64,000 nucleotides of DNA, taken from assembly GCF_947077765.1 (NCBI RefSeq), contig NZ_CAMTTF010000006.1:62001-126000 (forward strand). Direction: 5' to 3'. Source of the stretch: Salinibacter grassmerensis. GTDB lineage: Bacteria > Bacteroidota > Rhodothermia > Rhodothermales > Salinibacteraceae. The notes below the pieces were generated by a model. That model had not been told where the DNA came from, did not search any database, and saw only the letters and a program-made list of their open reading frames with translations. A program made the position numbers and the translations under genes. This document shows, piece by piece, positions 1 through 9,563 of the stretch (the first letter of the stretch is position 1; every line of letters starts with the position of its first letter).

Positions 1-1
1 C

Positions 2-724
2 TCACTCGATATAGATGGATCGGTGAACCAGAACGTGGAATCCAACGTCACGGTCGCCCAGATCGGTCACATCCACCAGGGAAGCTTGGCGAACGCTCCC
101 GGTTCTATCTCAAACAGCGACAGTGACGGGTTCTCCGGCTATCTCGGTTCGGTGGCGCCCACCGACCCGGATGCCCGAAGCAGCCGCATCATCAACGCGA
201 GCTTCGACAAGCTTACCAGCTACAACGGCTACGTGAACATTCACCAGAGCATTGCCAACTCGCAATATAAGTTCGCGCAAGGCGACATCGGCTCCAACGC
301 CGAGAATGGCGGAGGGTCGTCCGCCGACGTGACGGTGACCATCAATAACGAGGGAAGTAGCGCGTGGGTGGTTGACAATGTCGAGGGCGCCAGTGGCGTC
401 GCCGGCAGTGGTCAGAATCCAACGCTCACCCTGAAGGTAGGTACCCGCTACCGCTTCGACAACAACGGGGGTAGCAACCACCCGCTGGGCCTCCAGAACA
501 GCAGTGGCGAGTATCTGCTGAACCAGACCGACTCCGGCTCCGGCAGCCTCGAAGGTGACAGCGGTATCAACTACGAGGAGGACAGCGACGGAGTCGCCTT
601 CACATACACCCAGTCGCTAGCCGATGCGGTGAAAACCTATCGATGCACCGTGCACTCCTCAATGGAAGGCACCGTCCAAACCGACGGGTCTGGTGGTGGT
701 GATGATGGCGGTGGTTACCCGTGA
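2..724 (+). CDS. Secreted CHRD domain-cupredoxin protein (5' end outside window)
   Basis: The frame is open to the window edge, so the N-terminus, probably with a signal peptide, is missing; a GTG at 23 is internal. The first third matches the end of a CHRD domain (HIHQG, then YVNIHQS before a short G-rich strand). The second half is a small blue-copper fold with a candidate type-1 copper set: His in NHPLGL, then Cys-x2-His-x3-Met in CTVHSSM. The tail is a Gly/Asp-rich stretch. CHRD domains occur in extracellular proteins; a periplasmic or surface copper/redox role is inference. Confidence 0.75.
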   Translation, partial: SLDIDGSVNQNVESNVTVAQIGHIHQGSLANAPGSISNSDSDGFSGYLGSVAPTDPDARSSRIINASFDKLTSYNGYVNIHQSIANSQYKFAQGDIGSNAENGGGSSADVTVTINNEGSSAWVVDNVEGASGVAGSGQNPTLTLKVGTRYRFDNNGGSNHPLGLQNSSGEYLLNQTDSGSGSLEGDSGINYEEDSDGVAFTYTQSLADAVKTYRCTVHSSMEGTVQTDGSGGGDDGGGYP

Positions 725-795
725 CTTACGCTGTTGTACTCAGCGGTGCTCTCGTGCCTGTGAAGAGCCGCGCCCCAGCACCATTTTTGAGCAGC

Positions 796-827
796 CGTCC
801 GGCCCGGGAGCATTTCCGGGCCGGATG
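796..827 (+). terminator. Rho-independent terminator after the CHRD-cupredoxin gene
   Basis: A 12-bp GC-rich stem (796-807 with 816-827, one G.T pair) with an 8-nt loop is followed within a few bases by TTTT. It lies 70 bp past the stop codon at 724. Confidence 0.7.
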
Positions 828-1471
828 CGGTTTTGTGAGAATGGACGCCAGCGCATAGGCAATACAAGGCCTCAGTGGAGACACGAAAATCGGCTGGCAT
901 GACGACACGTGGATGGATCCGCTCTATTGTGACTATGGCCGACCCCTGATGCGGGTCTTGAATTTGCCTCCTTCTTTACCCAGGGCGGCTTAATACGACC
1001 TTCCCCCCGCCGTCTGGGCGTCCGGGCATTCCTTCTGTAGGCTTTGGTGCTTTCGCCAGATGGGCCCGTTTCCTAAACCAAGGTTTCATGCAAACCCGCT
1101 GAAGGCCCCGGTGCAGGCCAAAACGCACCAACGCGTACCCCCACCGAACTTCAGCAGGCGGCGCCGTGTTACCGGTCACTAAAGGGAAGATTTCCCAGCA
1201 ATACGGCCCGACGCTTGTCGGAAACCACCCGTCGAACAATTGAAAAATGCCCTCTCTGATGAGGGGAGGGGGAACGTTTCTGCAAGTTTCTTGGATGACC
1301 CCACGGATCTGTCGGTTACAACCCACCCGCTGAGCATCGGTGTCTCCCTGCACCGGGCCTTTCCCACCAGCCTGTCTCCCCATGCCCGACCCATCTCGAC
1401 GCCCAACCAGCAAGGGGTTCTCTCGCCAGGAAAGTGATCGGAGCCGAAAGACCGGCGGCCAGGTGCCCAGC
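828..1471. other. Gap with no supported gene
   Basis: Open frames on both strands here are GC-driven and show no domain or compositional sign of coding. I see no repeat or RNA gene. Confidence 0.5.
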
Positions 1472-1942
1472 ATGGTCAATGCAACGCTCATCCAGGCCCT
1501 CAGCGGAGACGCGCTCAAAGTGGGTGTCTTACTTCCTGAGGCTTCCGGCCCTGACTTTCCGGAAACAGCTACTGGCCGGGATGTCGCCGTGGTCTACCTA
1601 TGGGGAGTCCAGGCCCCGAGGCCGGGCCAGCCGTTCGGGAAGGCCGCTACGGAAGCGGCCGCTCAGCTCTGCCGCGGAAGACATCTCCGCGTTGCGACGC
1701 GGAGCGCAGGGCCGGAGGGGTACATCAGGGGCAGCGTCGTTGCTGAAGAGAAGAGCACTGGGGGTGAAAACGCGGAGGCGCGGGACGTAGGACGAGCCCT
1801 GGTGCGCCGCGGGCTGGCATGGCAGGACCAGCGTGGACCCGCTTCTGCCCAGCTCCGAGCATTGGAGCAGGAGGCCCGGGGGCAGGAGGTCGGCCTGTGG
1901 CAACAAGAGGCGCCGACTCCTCCATGGGCCTGGCGAGGGTGA
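1472..1942 (+). CDS. SNase-fold protein with altered active site
   Basis: About 156 aa starting at MVNATLIQAL; an in-frame ATG at 1382 is an alternative start. The fold is recognisable from SGDAL near the start, the YLWGVQAPR strand, the late ALVRRGLAWQ segment and the PTPPWAWR ending typical of staphylococcal-nuclease-like domains. Against S. aureus nuclease, the Arg35, Asp40 and Glu43 positions read Tyr, Gln and Arg, while the Arg87 position (YIRG) is kept. It is therefore probably not an ordinary Ca-dependent nuclease; a binding role is possible. No signal peptide is visible. Compare the canonical homologue at 56876-57859. Confidence 0.65.
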   Translation: MVNATLIQALSGDALKVGVLLPEASGPDFPETATGRDVAVVYLWGVQAPRPGQPFGKAATEAAAQLCRGRHLRVATRSAGPEGYIRGSVVAEEKSTGGENAEARDVGRALVRRGLAWQDQRGPASAQLRALEQEARGQEVGLWQQEAPTPPWAWRG

Positions 1943-2348
1943 GCCCCGGCAGGTGTGAAATCAGTCTGGAAGAGGCTTCGTGGGACCGAACGTCTTTTCC
2001 TTTTTGACATTCACAACGCAAACGATTCTGCACGACATAGCCGAACTGAAAATACATTCCTCCTCAAAGTAGAAAGCGCCGGTACAGAAACCGAGCTTGG
2101 CATGACGGTTGGAGATCCAGGCGCGGCTGCCCAGCAAGTCTCAGGCCAGAGGGAATAGGAGCCTGCCTACTAGCCTGGGGCGCTGAAGCATGCTGAGATT
2201 ACGAGCAGGGGCTTGAGAGGTAGGCAGGCATCTCGCCACTTTTAGGATCTGTGCACGCCAAGCCTAACACGCCCGTTCACCAGACAATCCCCTGGCTGAA
2301 ACTGGGGGATATTGGCCCGAAGCAAGCAGCAAGAACGAGAAATCCGAT
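1943..2348. other. Gap with no supported gene
   Basis: No ORF here has a recognisable domain; nothing else is visible. Confidence 0.45.
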
Positions 2349-2711
2349 ATGGCAAAGACTGAGGAAAGAGAAACCGAGATGGAAGAACCCCGGATGGAGG
2401 TGGTGGAGGTGAAAAGCCTGCCCGAGAAGTTTCGCCCGACCGCCGGTAGTCCACCGACGACCAACGAAATGCCCGCGCCTCTCGCTGACTTGACTCGGGA
2501 GGCCACCTCCGGGTTGACGGCCGCAGAGCGCAGGGCTTTCCTGCACCGTCTCAAGGAGGAAAAACCAGCGCTCTTTTCGCGGGAGGCGAGTGGAGGGGAC
2601 CCACCCGGAAACCCGTCGTGTCAGTTCTCCGAGGAAGAGTGCCGTGAGATGCTGATCCGCCAGCTCAAAAAGGAGGCCAACCGGTTCATGGGGGCCGCCG
2701 CGCGCCTGTAG
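2349..2711 (+). CDS. Small charged protein of unknown function
   Basis: 120 aa with ATG start. Composition is Glu/Lys/Arg-rich and helix-forming, with a Pro-rich middle (GSPPTTNEMPAP) and no membrane segment, signal peptide or Cys pair. The acidic N-terminus fits the neighbouring proteins. I recognise no family. It stands alone between an SNase-fold gene and a convergent TonB receptor gene. The strand bias in charge suggests it is real, but this is not certain. Confidence 0.45.
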   Translation: MAKTEERETEMEEPRMEVVEVKSLPEKFRPTAGSPPTTNEMPAPLADLTREATSGLTAAERRAFLHRLKEEKPALFSREASGGDPPGNPSCQFSEEECREMLIRQLKKEANRFMGAAARL

Positions 2712-3035
2712 CCTGCTCGAGCCCGCAGCTCACTCGTAGGAAGGAGAATCTGCGGGGAAGCAGAGCCCCGGTAGACTGAGATCAGGGATCCACTTTCAGG
2801 ATCACCCAGGAGGCGCCAAATAGCAGGTAGCTGGTCAGCAGACAAAACAAGCACCAATGAGCAGGAGCAACGGTGGTGCAGGCACTGGTGAACAGAGTTC
2901 CTCATCGCAGCCCTGATGGCAGGACCGATCGCAGAGCTTTAGGTCCTTGTCGGAGCCCAGGAGATTGCCCGTGGATCGATAGCTGGTTCCCCTGATGGTC
3001 AACCGGGGGGTAGCTTTCAGAGGAAGAAAGTCCCA
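2712..3035. other. Convergent intergenic region
   Basis: Lies between a plus-strand gene and the end of a minus-strand gene. No gene, strong hairpin or repeat is seen. Confidence 0.45.
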
Positions 3036-5609
3036 TTAGAAGCTTGTGGACACACGCACGCCAAAGAAGCGGGGGTCTCCGGCAATAAATGTCGGAGTGC
3101 CAAATGCGGCCCCCGTGTTGCCCCCGTCGATGATGAACTCTTTGTCGAACACATTTTCGACGTATCCCTCGATTTGAATCCCCCTGACGGTAACGCCGCC
3201 ACGTACGTCCACGACCGCGTATCCGTCCTGGCTGATGTTCTCATTGTTCTCTTCTTCGAAATACACCTTCGACTTGTAACGGACGGAGGGACGCAGGAAG
3301 GCATTAACCTGCGGCGTGATGCTGTAATCAACGTTCACTCCTCCGGATATGCTGTGTCGTGGAGTTAGGCGGAACTGGTTTCCTGCCAGTTCCTGCGTTT
3401 CCCCGTCTTCATCCGTGTCGTCGAAGGTCGCATCGATGAACGCATAGTTCGAGAACACGGTGATGTCTTCCGTGACGGCCGCCCGTACCGACGTCTCCAG
3501 TCCCAGGGCCGACGCCTTTCCCGAGTCGCGTTGGCGACTCACAAACTCTCCCTCGTCATTGAGTTCAGTGACGCTGGTCTGGAAGTTGCTGTAGTCGTAG
3601 GCAAACCCACTTAGAGTGTATTCGAGACGATCGTTCAGGCTGATTCCCTTGATGCCCCCCTCATAGCTCCACACCGTCTCGGCATCCAGAATGTTGGCGC
3701 CCTCCTCGTTCACGTCAATAACATTGGGCCGCCGTCCGCGCGACAGCGTGACGTACGAGTTGATGTCGTCGGTAATGGCGTAGTCGGCAGCTAGGCGCCC
3801 AACGGCCGACCAGAACGTTTCGCTCTCGGAGAGCCGCCCGTTCGTCGGTTCAAACAGGTTATTGGGCGAGGCGCCTGTAAGGGCCCCCAGTCGTCCTGGC
3901 GTTTCACTGTTGGTGACCTTGTATTCGCCAGTCATGTCCTCGAACGTGCCCCGGAGACCAGCGGTGACCGAAAGCGCCTCGGTCACGTCCACGGTCCCGT
4001 CTAGAAAGACCTCGGCGGCGGTAGTGGACCCATAGTTCGTGTACGCTTCCTGATGGGAATCCTTCAGTTCAACCGAGTTGCCCGTCTCAGGGTTGGGGAT
4101 TGAAGGGACGAGCGTCGGCTGCCCATCCTCGCCAACCAGTGGGATATCGGAGTTCAAGAGCGCGATGAAGCTCCGCTCGTCGGTTCGAAACGGCACGCGC
4201 TGGGAGCCATCCTCCCAGAAGAAGTTCGCTCCGCCGAAGCCCGAAAACCGCCCGGTGCTTTCGTAGGTCACGCGCACCTCTTGGCTAAACTGCTTGCCCT
4301 CGGCATCCTCGTCAAATTGGAGGGCTGGCGCAGCCGTGCCGTCGGCATCAAACCGTTCTAGCGAGTCGAATTCACGGTACGCGGTGGTGGAGTTGAGCGT
4401 CAGATTGGAGGAGAGGGCCTGATCCACGAGAAGCGTCACGTCCCACACGGTCCGGTCGAGAAACAAGTCGTCGTCCTCCAGCACCGGGTCGGAGCCCATC
4501 GCGGCCGCGGAGCTAGGATCGGTGGTCCCCTCCGGGGGAGCGAAGGACCCGCTCTTAAATGAGGTGCCCGGCGGGGTGTCGCGCTGATAGTTTGCGATCA
4601 CGTCCACTACGGTGCCGTCTGTTGGCAACCAGCGCATCGATCCCCGCGACGCGAACGTCTCTTTCCCGTTCAGAGGATCGCCGGTCTTGTTGCTGACGAC
4701 ACCATCCCGCTTGTTATATAAACTAGCCACTCGAAGAAAAAGCTTATCCTCAACCACAGGAACGTTGGCGTGGCCGGTGACGTAGCGCTCGTTCTCATTG
4801 CCGATCCCACCCTCCAGCCGCAACGACTGGGTGTTCTCCGCACGGTTCTGAATGATGTTTACCGCACCAATCTGGGCGGCTCGGCCAAAAAGCGTTCCCT
4901 GTGGTCCCTTCAAGACCTCCACCCGCTCCAGGTCGTACAGTTCAACAACGGATCCCCGAGACTTGCTGATCGACACGCCGTTCTGGTACACCGACACCCG
5001 TGGTTGCACCCGCGCATCCCCATCGTCACTGGTAATGCCACGCACGACGAATCCCGGGTTATTGGGGCTTTGAATCTGCACCTGCAGTCCCGGCACGAAA
5101 TCGGAAAAGCGATCAAACTGCTGGACCCCAATGTCGTCCAGAAAGTCGCCCTCGTAGGAGGAGACAGCAGCCGGAATCTCCTGCACCTCCTGTATCCGCT
5201 TCTGTGAAGTGACTGTCAGGCCTTCCAGGGCAAGGGTTTGCGCCTCAAGCCGAATGGTGAGCGGAGACGTGTCGGGCCCGACCGTAATGTCTCGGCGCTG
5301 AGTCCGGTACCCGACGAAGCTGGCAACCAGCTCCTGCTCGCCGGCAGGGACCCCTTCGATCCGAAAGTTGCCATTGGCGTTCGTCTGGTCGCCGAGCGGA
5401 TCCACTCCGTCCTCATCAGACTGTGCGATGCGGACGGTCGCCCCGGGAAGTGAATTGCCATCAGGGGTCAACACCTGTCCGGTGACGGTCCCCTGTTCCT
5501 GTGCCCGGGCGGGTGAGGCAGCGACAACCAGAGACGCTAGGGCGATGAACAGGCAGAAAGGCGGGAGCCACCGGGTGGGGAAGGAAGAAGTCGAAGGAGA
5601 AGAGCACAT
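3036..5609 (-). CDS. TonB-dependent outer-membrane receptor
   Basis: About 857 aa. The ATG at 5609 gives a signal peptide ending at ASPARAQ; the frame also contains an upstream TTG at 5633. Domains in order: a carboxypeptidase-regulatory-like beta-sandwich (about 25-110, GTVTGQVLTPDGNSLPGATV), a plug (about 115-250, with GVQQFDRFSDFVPGLQVQ and the VLKGPQGTLFGR signature) and a 22-stranded barrel ending in Phe, as BAM substrates do. It takes up an unknown ligand across the outer membrane using TonB energy; a siderophore or organic ligand is possible. It is monocistronic as far as I can see, with an AT-rich upstream region. Confidence 0.9.
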   Translation of the reverse strand: MCSSPSTSSFPTRWLPPFCLFIALASLVVAASPARAQEQGTVTGQVLTPDGNSLPGATVRIAQSDEDGVDPLGDQTNANGNFRIEGVPAGEQELVASFVGYRTQRRDITVGPDTSPLTIRLEAQTLALEGLTVTSQKRIQEVQEIPAAVSSYEGDFLDDIGVQQFDRFSDFVPGLQVQIQSPNNPGFVVRGITSDDGDARVQPRVSVYQNGVSISKSRGSVVELYDLERVEVLKGPQGTLFGRAAQIGAVNIIQNRAENTQSLRLEGGIGNENERYVTGHANVPVVEDKLFLRVASLYNKRDGVVSNKTGDPLNGKETFASRGSMRWLPTDGTVVDVIANYQRDTPPGTSFKSGSFAPPEGTTDPSSAAAMGSDPVLEDDDLFLDRTVWDVTLLVDQALSSNLTLNSTTAYREFDSLERFDADGTAAPALQFDEDAEGKQFSQEVRVTYESTGRFSGFGGANFFWEDGSQRVPFRTDERSFIALLNSDIPLVGEDGQPTLVPSIPNPETGNSVELKDSHQEAYTNYGSTTAAEVFLDGTVDVTEALSVTAGLRGTFEDMTGEYKVTNSETPGRLGALTGASPNNLFEPTNGRLSESETFWSAVGRLAADYAITDDINSYVTLSRGRRPNVIDVNEEGANILDAETVWSYEGGIKGISLNDRLEYTLSGFAYDYSNFQTSVTELNDEGEFVSRQRDSGKASALGLETSVRAAVTEDITVFSNYAFIDATFDDTDEDGETQELAGNQFRLTPRHSISGGVNVDYSITPQVNAFLRPSVRYKSKVYFEEENNENISQDGYAVVDVRGGVTVRGIQIEGYVENVFDKEFIIDGGNTGAAFGTPTFIAGDPRFFGVRVSTSF

Positions 5610-6308
5610 GCGGCGACAGGACAAATGATGCAAAGCAATATGGGACTATCCACATCCCAATAAATCTTACTGGGGCTGCCGCATTGTTTTGTTTTATTTA
5701 TCTGAGTATTACCAAACGTTTATCGTCTCTCGACAAGTTGATTTTTTAGATAGTGCATTTCGTGCTGCATAGAACAGATCTCGTCGGCCATGGGGGCACC
5801 CCTTTCCTCCACAGCCGGTTCTAATGGACTCGGTAGAGTTGTCGTTAGTTGGGTCTGAACCCACGACCCGCAGCGGGTCGCTCGTGCAAGACACTCTCCC
5901 TGAGGCAAAAACTTCGGCCTAAAGGATCTCTCATTCACGCGTTCATGCATTCGTACTCTCCTTGCTTGCCCGCTTCAGCGTTTCCGGTCAACGCTTCCTA
6001 ACGCCCCTGCAGTGCCTGCTCGTCCTGGTCGGCCGGCCGCTTCGGGAGAAGATCGGGCGGGTTTAGATTTGGGCAGTGCACCCGATAACGGTGGTGGTCC
6101 CACCAACGTGCGTACATGCCTATCGCCCAGACCGTGATGCGGGCTCAGTCAGGCAGTCATTTGACCTTTCAACAATCGCTGAGTTACGTTCTCAAATGCG
6201 GCAATCAACGTCTCAAGTGGACGGCGAGGACCAACCCACAACCGGCATTGGGCCCTTTCAGCCGGTCGGGTTTTCGACAGACAGACTCCCCACTCTGCAG
6301 ATCCACAG
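5610..6308. other. Intergenic region with AT-rich promoter zone and tRNA-like scrap
   Basis: The stretch 5640-5760 is AT-rich compared with its surroundings and probably carries the receptor promoter. On the minus strand at 5833-5907 there is a tRNA-like string (D-arm-like, then a T-arm-like GTGGGTTCAGACCC), but no acceptor stem pairs. No gene is supported. Confidence 0.4.
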
Positions 6309-7322
6309 ATGCCCTCTTCCTCTGAGCCAAACGGCCCCGAGCGAGGTGGACCCGACTCGTGGGGGTCAAGTTCAATCGTCCCAACATCTCTGCTGAGACG
6401 CAGCGGCAGGCTGCTTCTTCAACATTCTGGGCGCAGCCTGCTGGCATACGCGGTTTTAGCCATCGGCCTTGGCGCCGCTACTCTCCTCCCGAGGGGCGCC
6501 GCGGCCCTGTTGGGCATTTCGGACGCCCCTGTCTTGCCGAACATTTCCTCCGAATCAGACATGGGGGCCTCCTGGGCAGTCAACATGCTGCCGACCTACA
6601 GTTTCAGCCCGCCGGACTACCCAGAGCAGTCCACTGGACAGGCCGTCGGAGAGGCGATCGAATCCCTCGAACAGATGTCGGTCGCCACGGTAGTGGAAAC
6701 AGTTCCCGAAGTTCTCGTCGCCGCTGCGGTGGGCATGGCGGTCCTCCTGCTGGCCGGGCCCGCCGTGGCCGGCGCCTATGCCCTGGCTCTTCCCTGCACC
6801 CGAGAAAAGGGTCTTGGTTCGGGCAATGAGGATCGCCCAGGCGATGCGTCCCACTCGGTCCGGCCAGCCCACGGGGCGGCCCTGGACAGCCTGCACGCGG
6901 ACGGCCTGAGCGCAGGGGTTCTTTTTTCCTCGGCGCTTGCTTTCGCGGCAGCGTCAGTCGCGACGCTCGTTGGACTTTTGCTTCTGGTGGTCCCCGGGGC
7001 CGTTGTGGCTGTCGGGCTCGCGCCGCTGATGCCACTGATTGTGGAGACCGGCCGGGGCCCTCGTGGGGCGATCCGCCAGGCATGGCGGTTGACCGAGGGA
7101 CACCGGTGGCAAGTCTTCGGGCTGTACCTGCTCGTCTGGATCATGTCGGCCATCGCCGCCGGGTTGGCCGCCGCCGTCGCCTTCGGGGTAGAAAGCCTGG
7201 GGGGACCGGTGGCCCCGGCGGCCGTCGGGGCGGGCCTGCTGCTGGGAACCGGCGTTGGGACGTGGGGCCTACTGGCGCGGTGCTGTCTGTACCGGCGTCT
7301 AAAGCACCTCGAAGGTGGGTAA
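6309..7322 (+). CDS. Multi-pass membrane protein, GDPD-membrane-domain-like
   Basis: 337 aa. A Ser/Pro-rich start is followed by hydrophobic segments near residues 44-70, 137-163, 200-245 (two helices), 270-296 and 305-325. The core segment LLLLVVPGAVVAVGLAPLMP followed by ETGRGPRGAIRQAWRLT resembles the membrane domain of glycerophosphodiester phosphodiesterase-associated and YciC-like proteins, where the conserved Ala-x3-Ser/Thr region ends a helix. The enzyme half is absent. An envelope role is likely but unproven. There is no clear ribosome site, so the start is uncertain. Confidence 0.6.
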   Translation: MPSSSEPNGPERGGPDSWGSSSIVPTSLLRRSGRLLLQHSGRSLLAYAVLAIGLGAATLLPRGAAALLGISDAPVLPNISSESDMGASWAVNMLPTYSFSPPDYPEQSTGQAVGEAIESLEQMSVATVVETVPEVLVAAAVGMAVLLLAGPAVAGAYALALPCTREKGLGSGNEDRPGDASHSVRPAHGAALDSLHADGLSAGVLFSSALAFAAASVATLVGLLLLVVPGAVVAVGLAPLMPLIVETGRGPRGAIRQAWRLTEGHRWQVFGLYLLVWIMSAIAAGLAAAVAFGVESLGGPVAPAAVGAGLLLGTGVGTWGLLARCCLYRRLKHLEGG

Positions 7323-7470
7323 AGCACGAGACTAAGGCAGTCGTCACGCGCTGGAAACGGGGCGTACGAGTCGAGCAGGGGGCAAAACTGATTCTCATCA
7401 CTGGCTGTGCTCATCATCGTCTAGTCTAGCGGCAGCCGCAGACAACAAAAGCCGCCATGACGAGTGCGAG

Positions 7471-8457
7471 TTGCACCGTCATCGCCTGCTTTTGTCAGTG
7501 GCCACCGCCTCTAAGCCTGTGTTTCAGACGCTTCTGGTTGCTCACGACTTCTCTCTCTCCTCACACCGTGCTCTGGGCCATGCGGTGGACGTTGCCTCTC
7601 GAACCGGGGCAACTCTCCACCTGATGTATGTGGACCGGACGGCCGAGGGCGTTCTATTTGAAGGCGGAAAGGCGCCCTCGGACGATGAGCTCCAGGACCG
7701 GTTTGAGGAGCGGTGCCGCACCTCGCTTGACCCGTATGACCTTTCGCCGACCGATGGACGAGTCACCTGCCACGCGGTGCGGGGAGTGTCCCCGGCGCCT
7801 CTACTGGTGGAAAAGGCAGAAGAGATCGAGGCCGACCTCATCGTGACGGGAACCGAAGGGCGCCGCGGCGCTCAGCGGCTCATCGTTGGGAGCGTAGCCG
7901 AAGAGGTGCTCCGCACGGCGCCCTGCCCGGTCTTGACGGTGCGGCAGCGAAAGACCGACGGAGCTTCCGATTCTACGGGCGAGGCTTCCGGCTCTGATGT
8001 GGAACAGATCGTCGCGCCCGTCGACTTTTCTGACCTCACAGAGATTGCCCTGGGGCACGTGACCCAGCTTGCCCCTCTCTACGATGTCCCCGTGAAGCTA
8101 ATGCACGTCGTAGAGAACCCGGCCCTGCCATCTGTTTATGAGGTGAAATCCTCCAAGGTGCAGGCCCGAGCGGCTGAACAGCAAGCTGAGGAGGAGCTCC
8201 GATCGCTGGGGGAGCCGCTCGCGGAGAAGGGCGTGTCGGTGTCCTACGTCGTCCACCGGGGAGAGACGACCCGCACTGTCGTGGAGGCCACGGGCCACCG
8301 AAACACGCTGACCGTGATGGGAACGAAGGGGTTGTCGGGCCTGCGTCGCGTGATGCTTGGAAGCGTGACCGAGGCTGTCATCCGAGAGTCCAACGGACCC
8401 ATCCTGGCTGTGCGCTCGTCCGCTCAAGTGGACAAGTCCCCTCAGGCAAACGAGTAG
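7471..8457 (+). CDS. Tandem universal stress protein
   Basis: About 328 aa with two UspA domains. Each keeps the ATP-binding G-x2-G-x9-G-S motif: GTEGRRGAQRLIVGS in the first and GTKGLSGLRRVMLGS in the second. Each also begins with a V/A-P-V/H-D-F-S strand (LLVAHDFS, IVAPVDFS). The longest frame starts with TTG; an in-frame GTG at 7498 would trim nine residues, and the Usp fold itself begins near FQTLLVAHDFS. Cytoplasmic stress or nucleotide-sensing role by family. It stands alone after the membrane protein gene. Confidence 0.85.
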   Translation: MHRHRLLLSVATASKPVFQTLLVAHDFSLSSHRALGHAVDVASRTGATLHLMYVDRTAEGVLFEGGKAPSDDELQDRFEERCRTSLDPYDLSPTDGRVTCHAVRGVSPAPLLVEKAEEIEADLIVTGTEGRRGAQRLIVGSVAEEVLRTAPCPVLTVRQRKTDGASDSTGEASGSDVEQIVAPVDFSDLTEIALGHVTQLAPLYDVPVKLMHVVENPALPSVYEVKSSKVQARAAEQQAEEELRSLGEPLAEKGVSVSYVVHRGETTRTVVEATGHRNTLTVMGTKGLSGLRRVMLGSVTEAVIRESNGPILAVRSSAQVDKSPQANE

Positions 8458-8658
8458 CTTGCGACGAAAACCGCGCGTAACAGGGCACTAATTTCTGTCC
8501 AGAAGCCATGCATTGCGGAAAGATGGACCTCCTGGCGGCGTTATACCGCAAAATGCTACTGTCTCCAGCGGTTGGGTTCTAAAATCTATCGAGGGCGACG
8601 CCACCAGCGGCACCAATCTTGATAACCAAATTCTATTGGACGCTTCCCTGTTCAGACT

Positions 8659-8976
8659 ATGACCGTGCAGGTCTACCACCGGCAACATTCCCTGAGAGAC
8701 ACCGGATACAACGTTTTTGAGGAACGGCCCGATGTGGCCTGGACCGACCGGCAGCACGAATACGAGTGCTCGGCGACTGTTGAGGTCCAGGCGGCCGACC
8801 GTTGTGATGCGCTGAGGCGGGCCCTTCGCCTGATGCGGCACAAGCCGTCGCAAACCGATTCTGGCGCTGTGGTGAAACTGTACCGCGAAAGCGTCCGTCG
8901 CTCGTCAATCGGAGATGTCCTCGTGGTCGATGGGGCGCCCTACGAGGTGCAGGACGGGGGATTCGAACGGATCTGA
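8659..8976 (+). CDS. Small conserved-looking protein of unknown function
   Basis: 105 aa, ATG start, no membrane segment. The ending SIGDVLVVDGAPYEVQDGGF resembles the strand-rich end of YodL-like plasmid and phage proteins (S-x-x-D-V-I/L-x-x-D-G ... Y-x-V ... G-F); this is a weak resemblance, not an assignment. The middle DALRRALRLMRH is a basic helix. A hairpin without a T-run follows at about 9021-9035. Confidence 0.5.
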   Translation: MTVQVYHRQHSLRDTGYNVFEERPDVAWTDRQHEYECSATVEVQAADRCDALRRALRLMRHKPSQTDSGAVVKLYRESVRRSSIGDVLVVDGAPYEVQDGGFERI

Positions 8977-9048
8977 GGCCTCTTTCAACCTCCAAGCATC
9001 CGATCCCAGAGCCGGCCTTGAGGCCACCGGGTGGCCCGGAAGAGAGGG

Positions 9049-9172
9049 GACCTGCCCCAGAAGGACCTCGGGCATACGCACTAAGGCGTGTCTGATCCTG
9101 CTGTATGCAGGCAGACGAACGCGGCCCGTCTCAGAGCAGTGCCGGCATTCCCCTCGCTTCTGGGGGCAGGTC
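9049..9172. repeat. Inverted repeat between convergent genes
   Basis: GACCTGCCCCAGAAG at 9049-9063 returns as its reverse complement at 9157-9172 with one inserted G, spaced by about 93 bp. It lies exactly between two converging genes and may stop transcription from both sides. Confidence 0.4.
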
Positions 9173-9563
9173 AGTCCAGGGTCTCCTGAAGCTGATGGAG
9201 CATTTCCTCGAGCTTTTCGGCTGCCGACCGGGCTAGTTCTTGGGAGCGGTGGCGACGGGCCTCCTCCGCTGAGTCAAACCCGTGGGTCAGCTGGTCCAAC
9301 TCGTCAATCTCTGGCTCTTCGCCGGCGGCCGCCGAGCGGGCCATCTCCAAACGGCGCTGGATGTCTTCGACTTGCTGGGCCGCTCGGGCAAGCGCTTCCG
9401 GCAGATCCGACGAGGAATCTTCGTGGGGGCCTTCGTCGAAACCTCCGTACCCATTCTCTTCCCTGTCAGTCGGGTCGAGCTCTCCGAGCAGTTGGGACTT
9501 CCGGCCGGTTCCATTCAGGTCGGTTCCGTTGAGATCGGCGTCGTCAAGGGTAGATTCGTCCAT
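9171..9563 (-). CDS. Acidic coiled-coil protein of unknown function
   Basis: 130 aa. The first 50 residues are Asp/Glu/Asn/Gly-rich and probably disordered. The rest is helical with heptad-like spacing (LPEALARAAQQVEDIQRRLE and LARSAAEKLEEMLHQLQETL), suggesting a coiled coil. There is no signal peptide and no Cys. It resembles small acidic proteins of halophiles, but I know no family for it. Confidence 0.5.
   Translation of the reverse strand: MDESTLDDADLNGTDLNGTGRKSQLLGELDPTDREENGYGGFDEGPHEDSSSDLPEALARAAQQVEDIQRRLEMARSAAAGEEPEIDELDQLTHGFDSAEEARRHRSQELARSAAEKLEEMLHQLQETLD

Noticed and set aside
5610-5760. Possible cobalamin riboswitch before the TonB receptor gene
   Set aside because: No B12-box or folded core seen; simply AT-rich.
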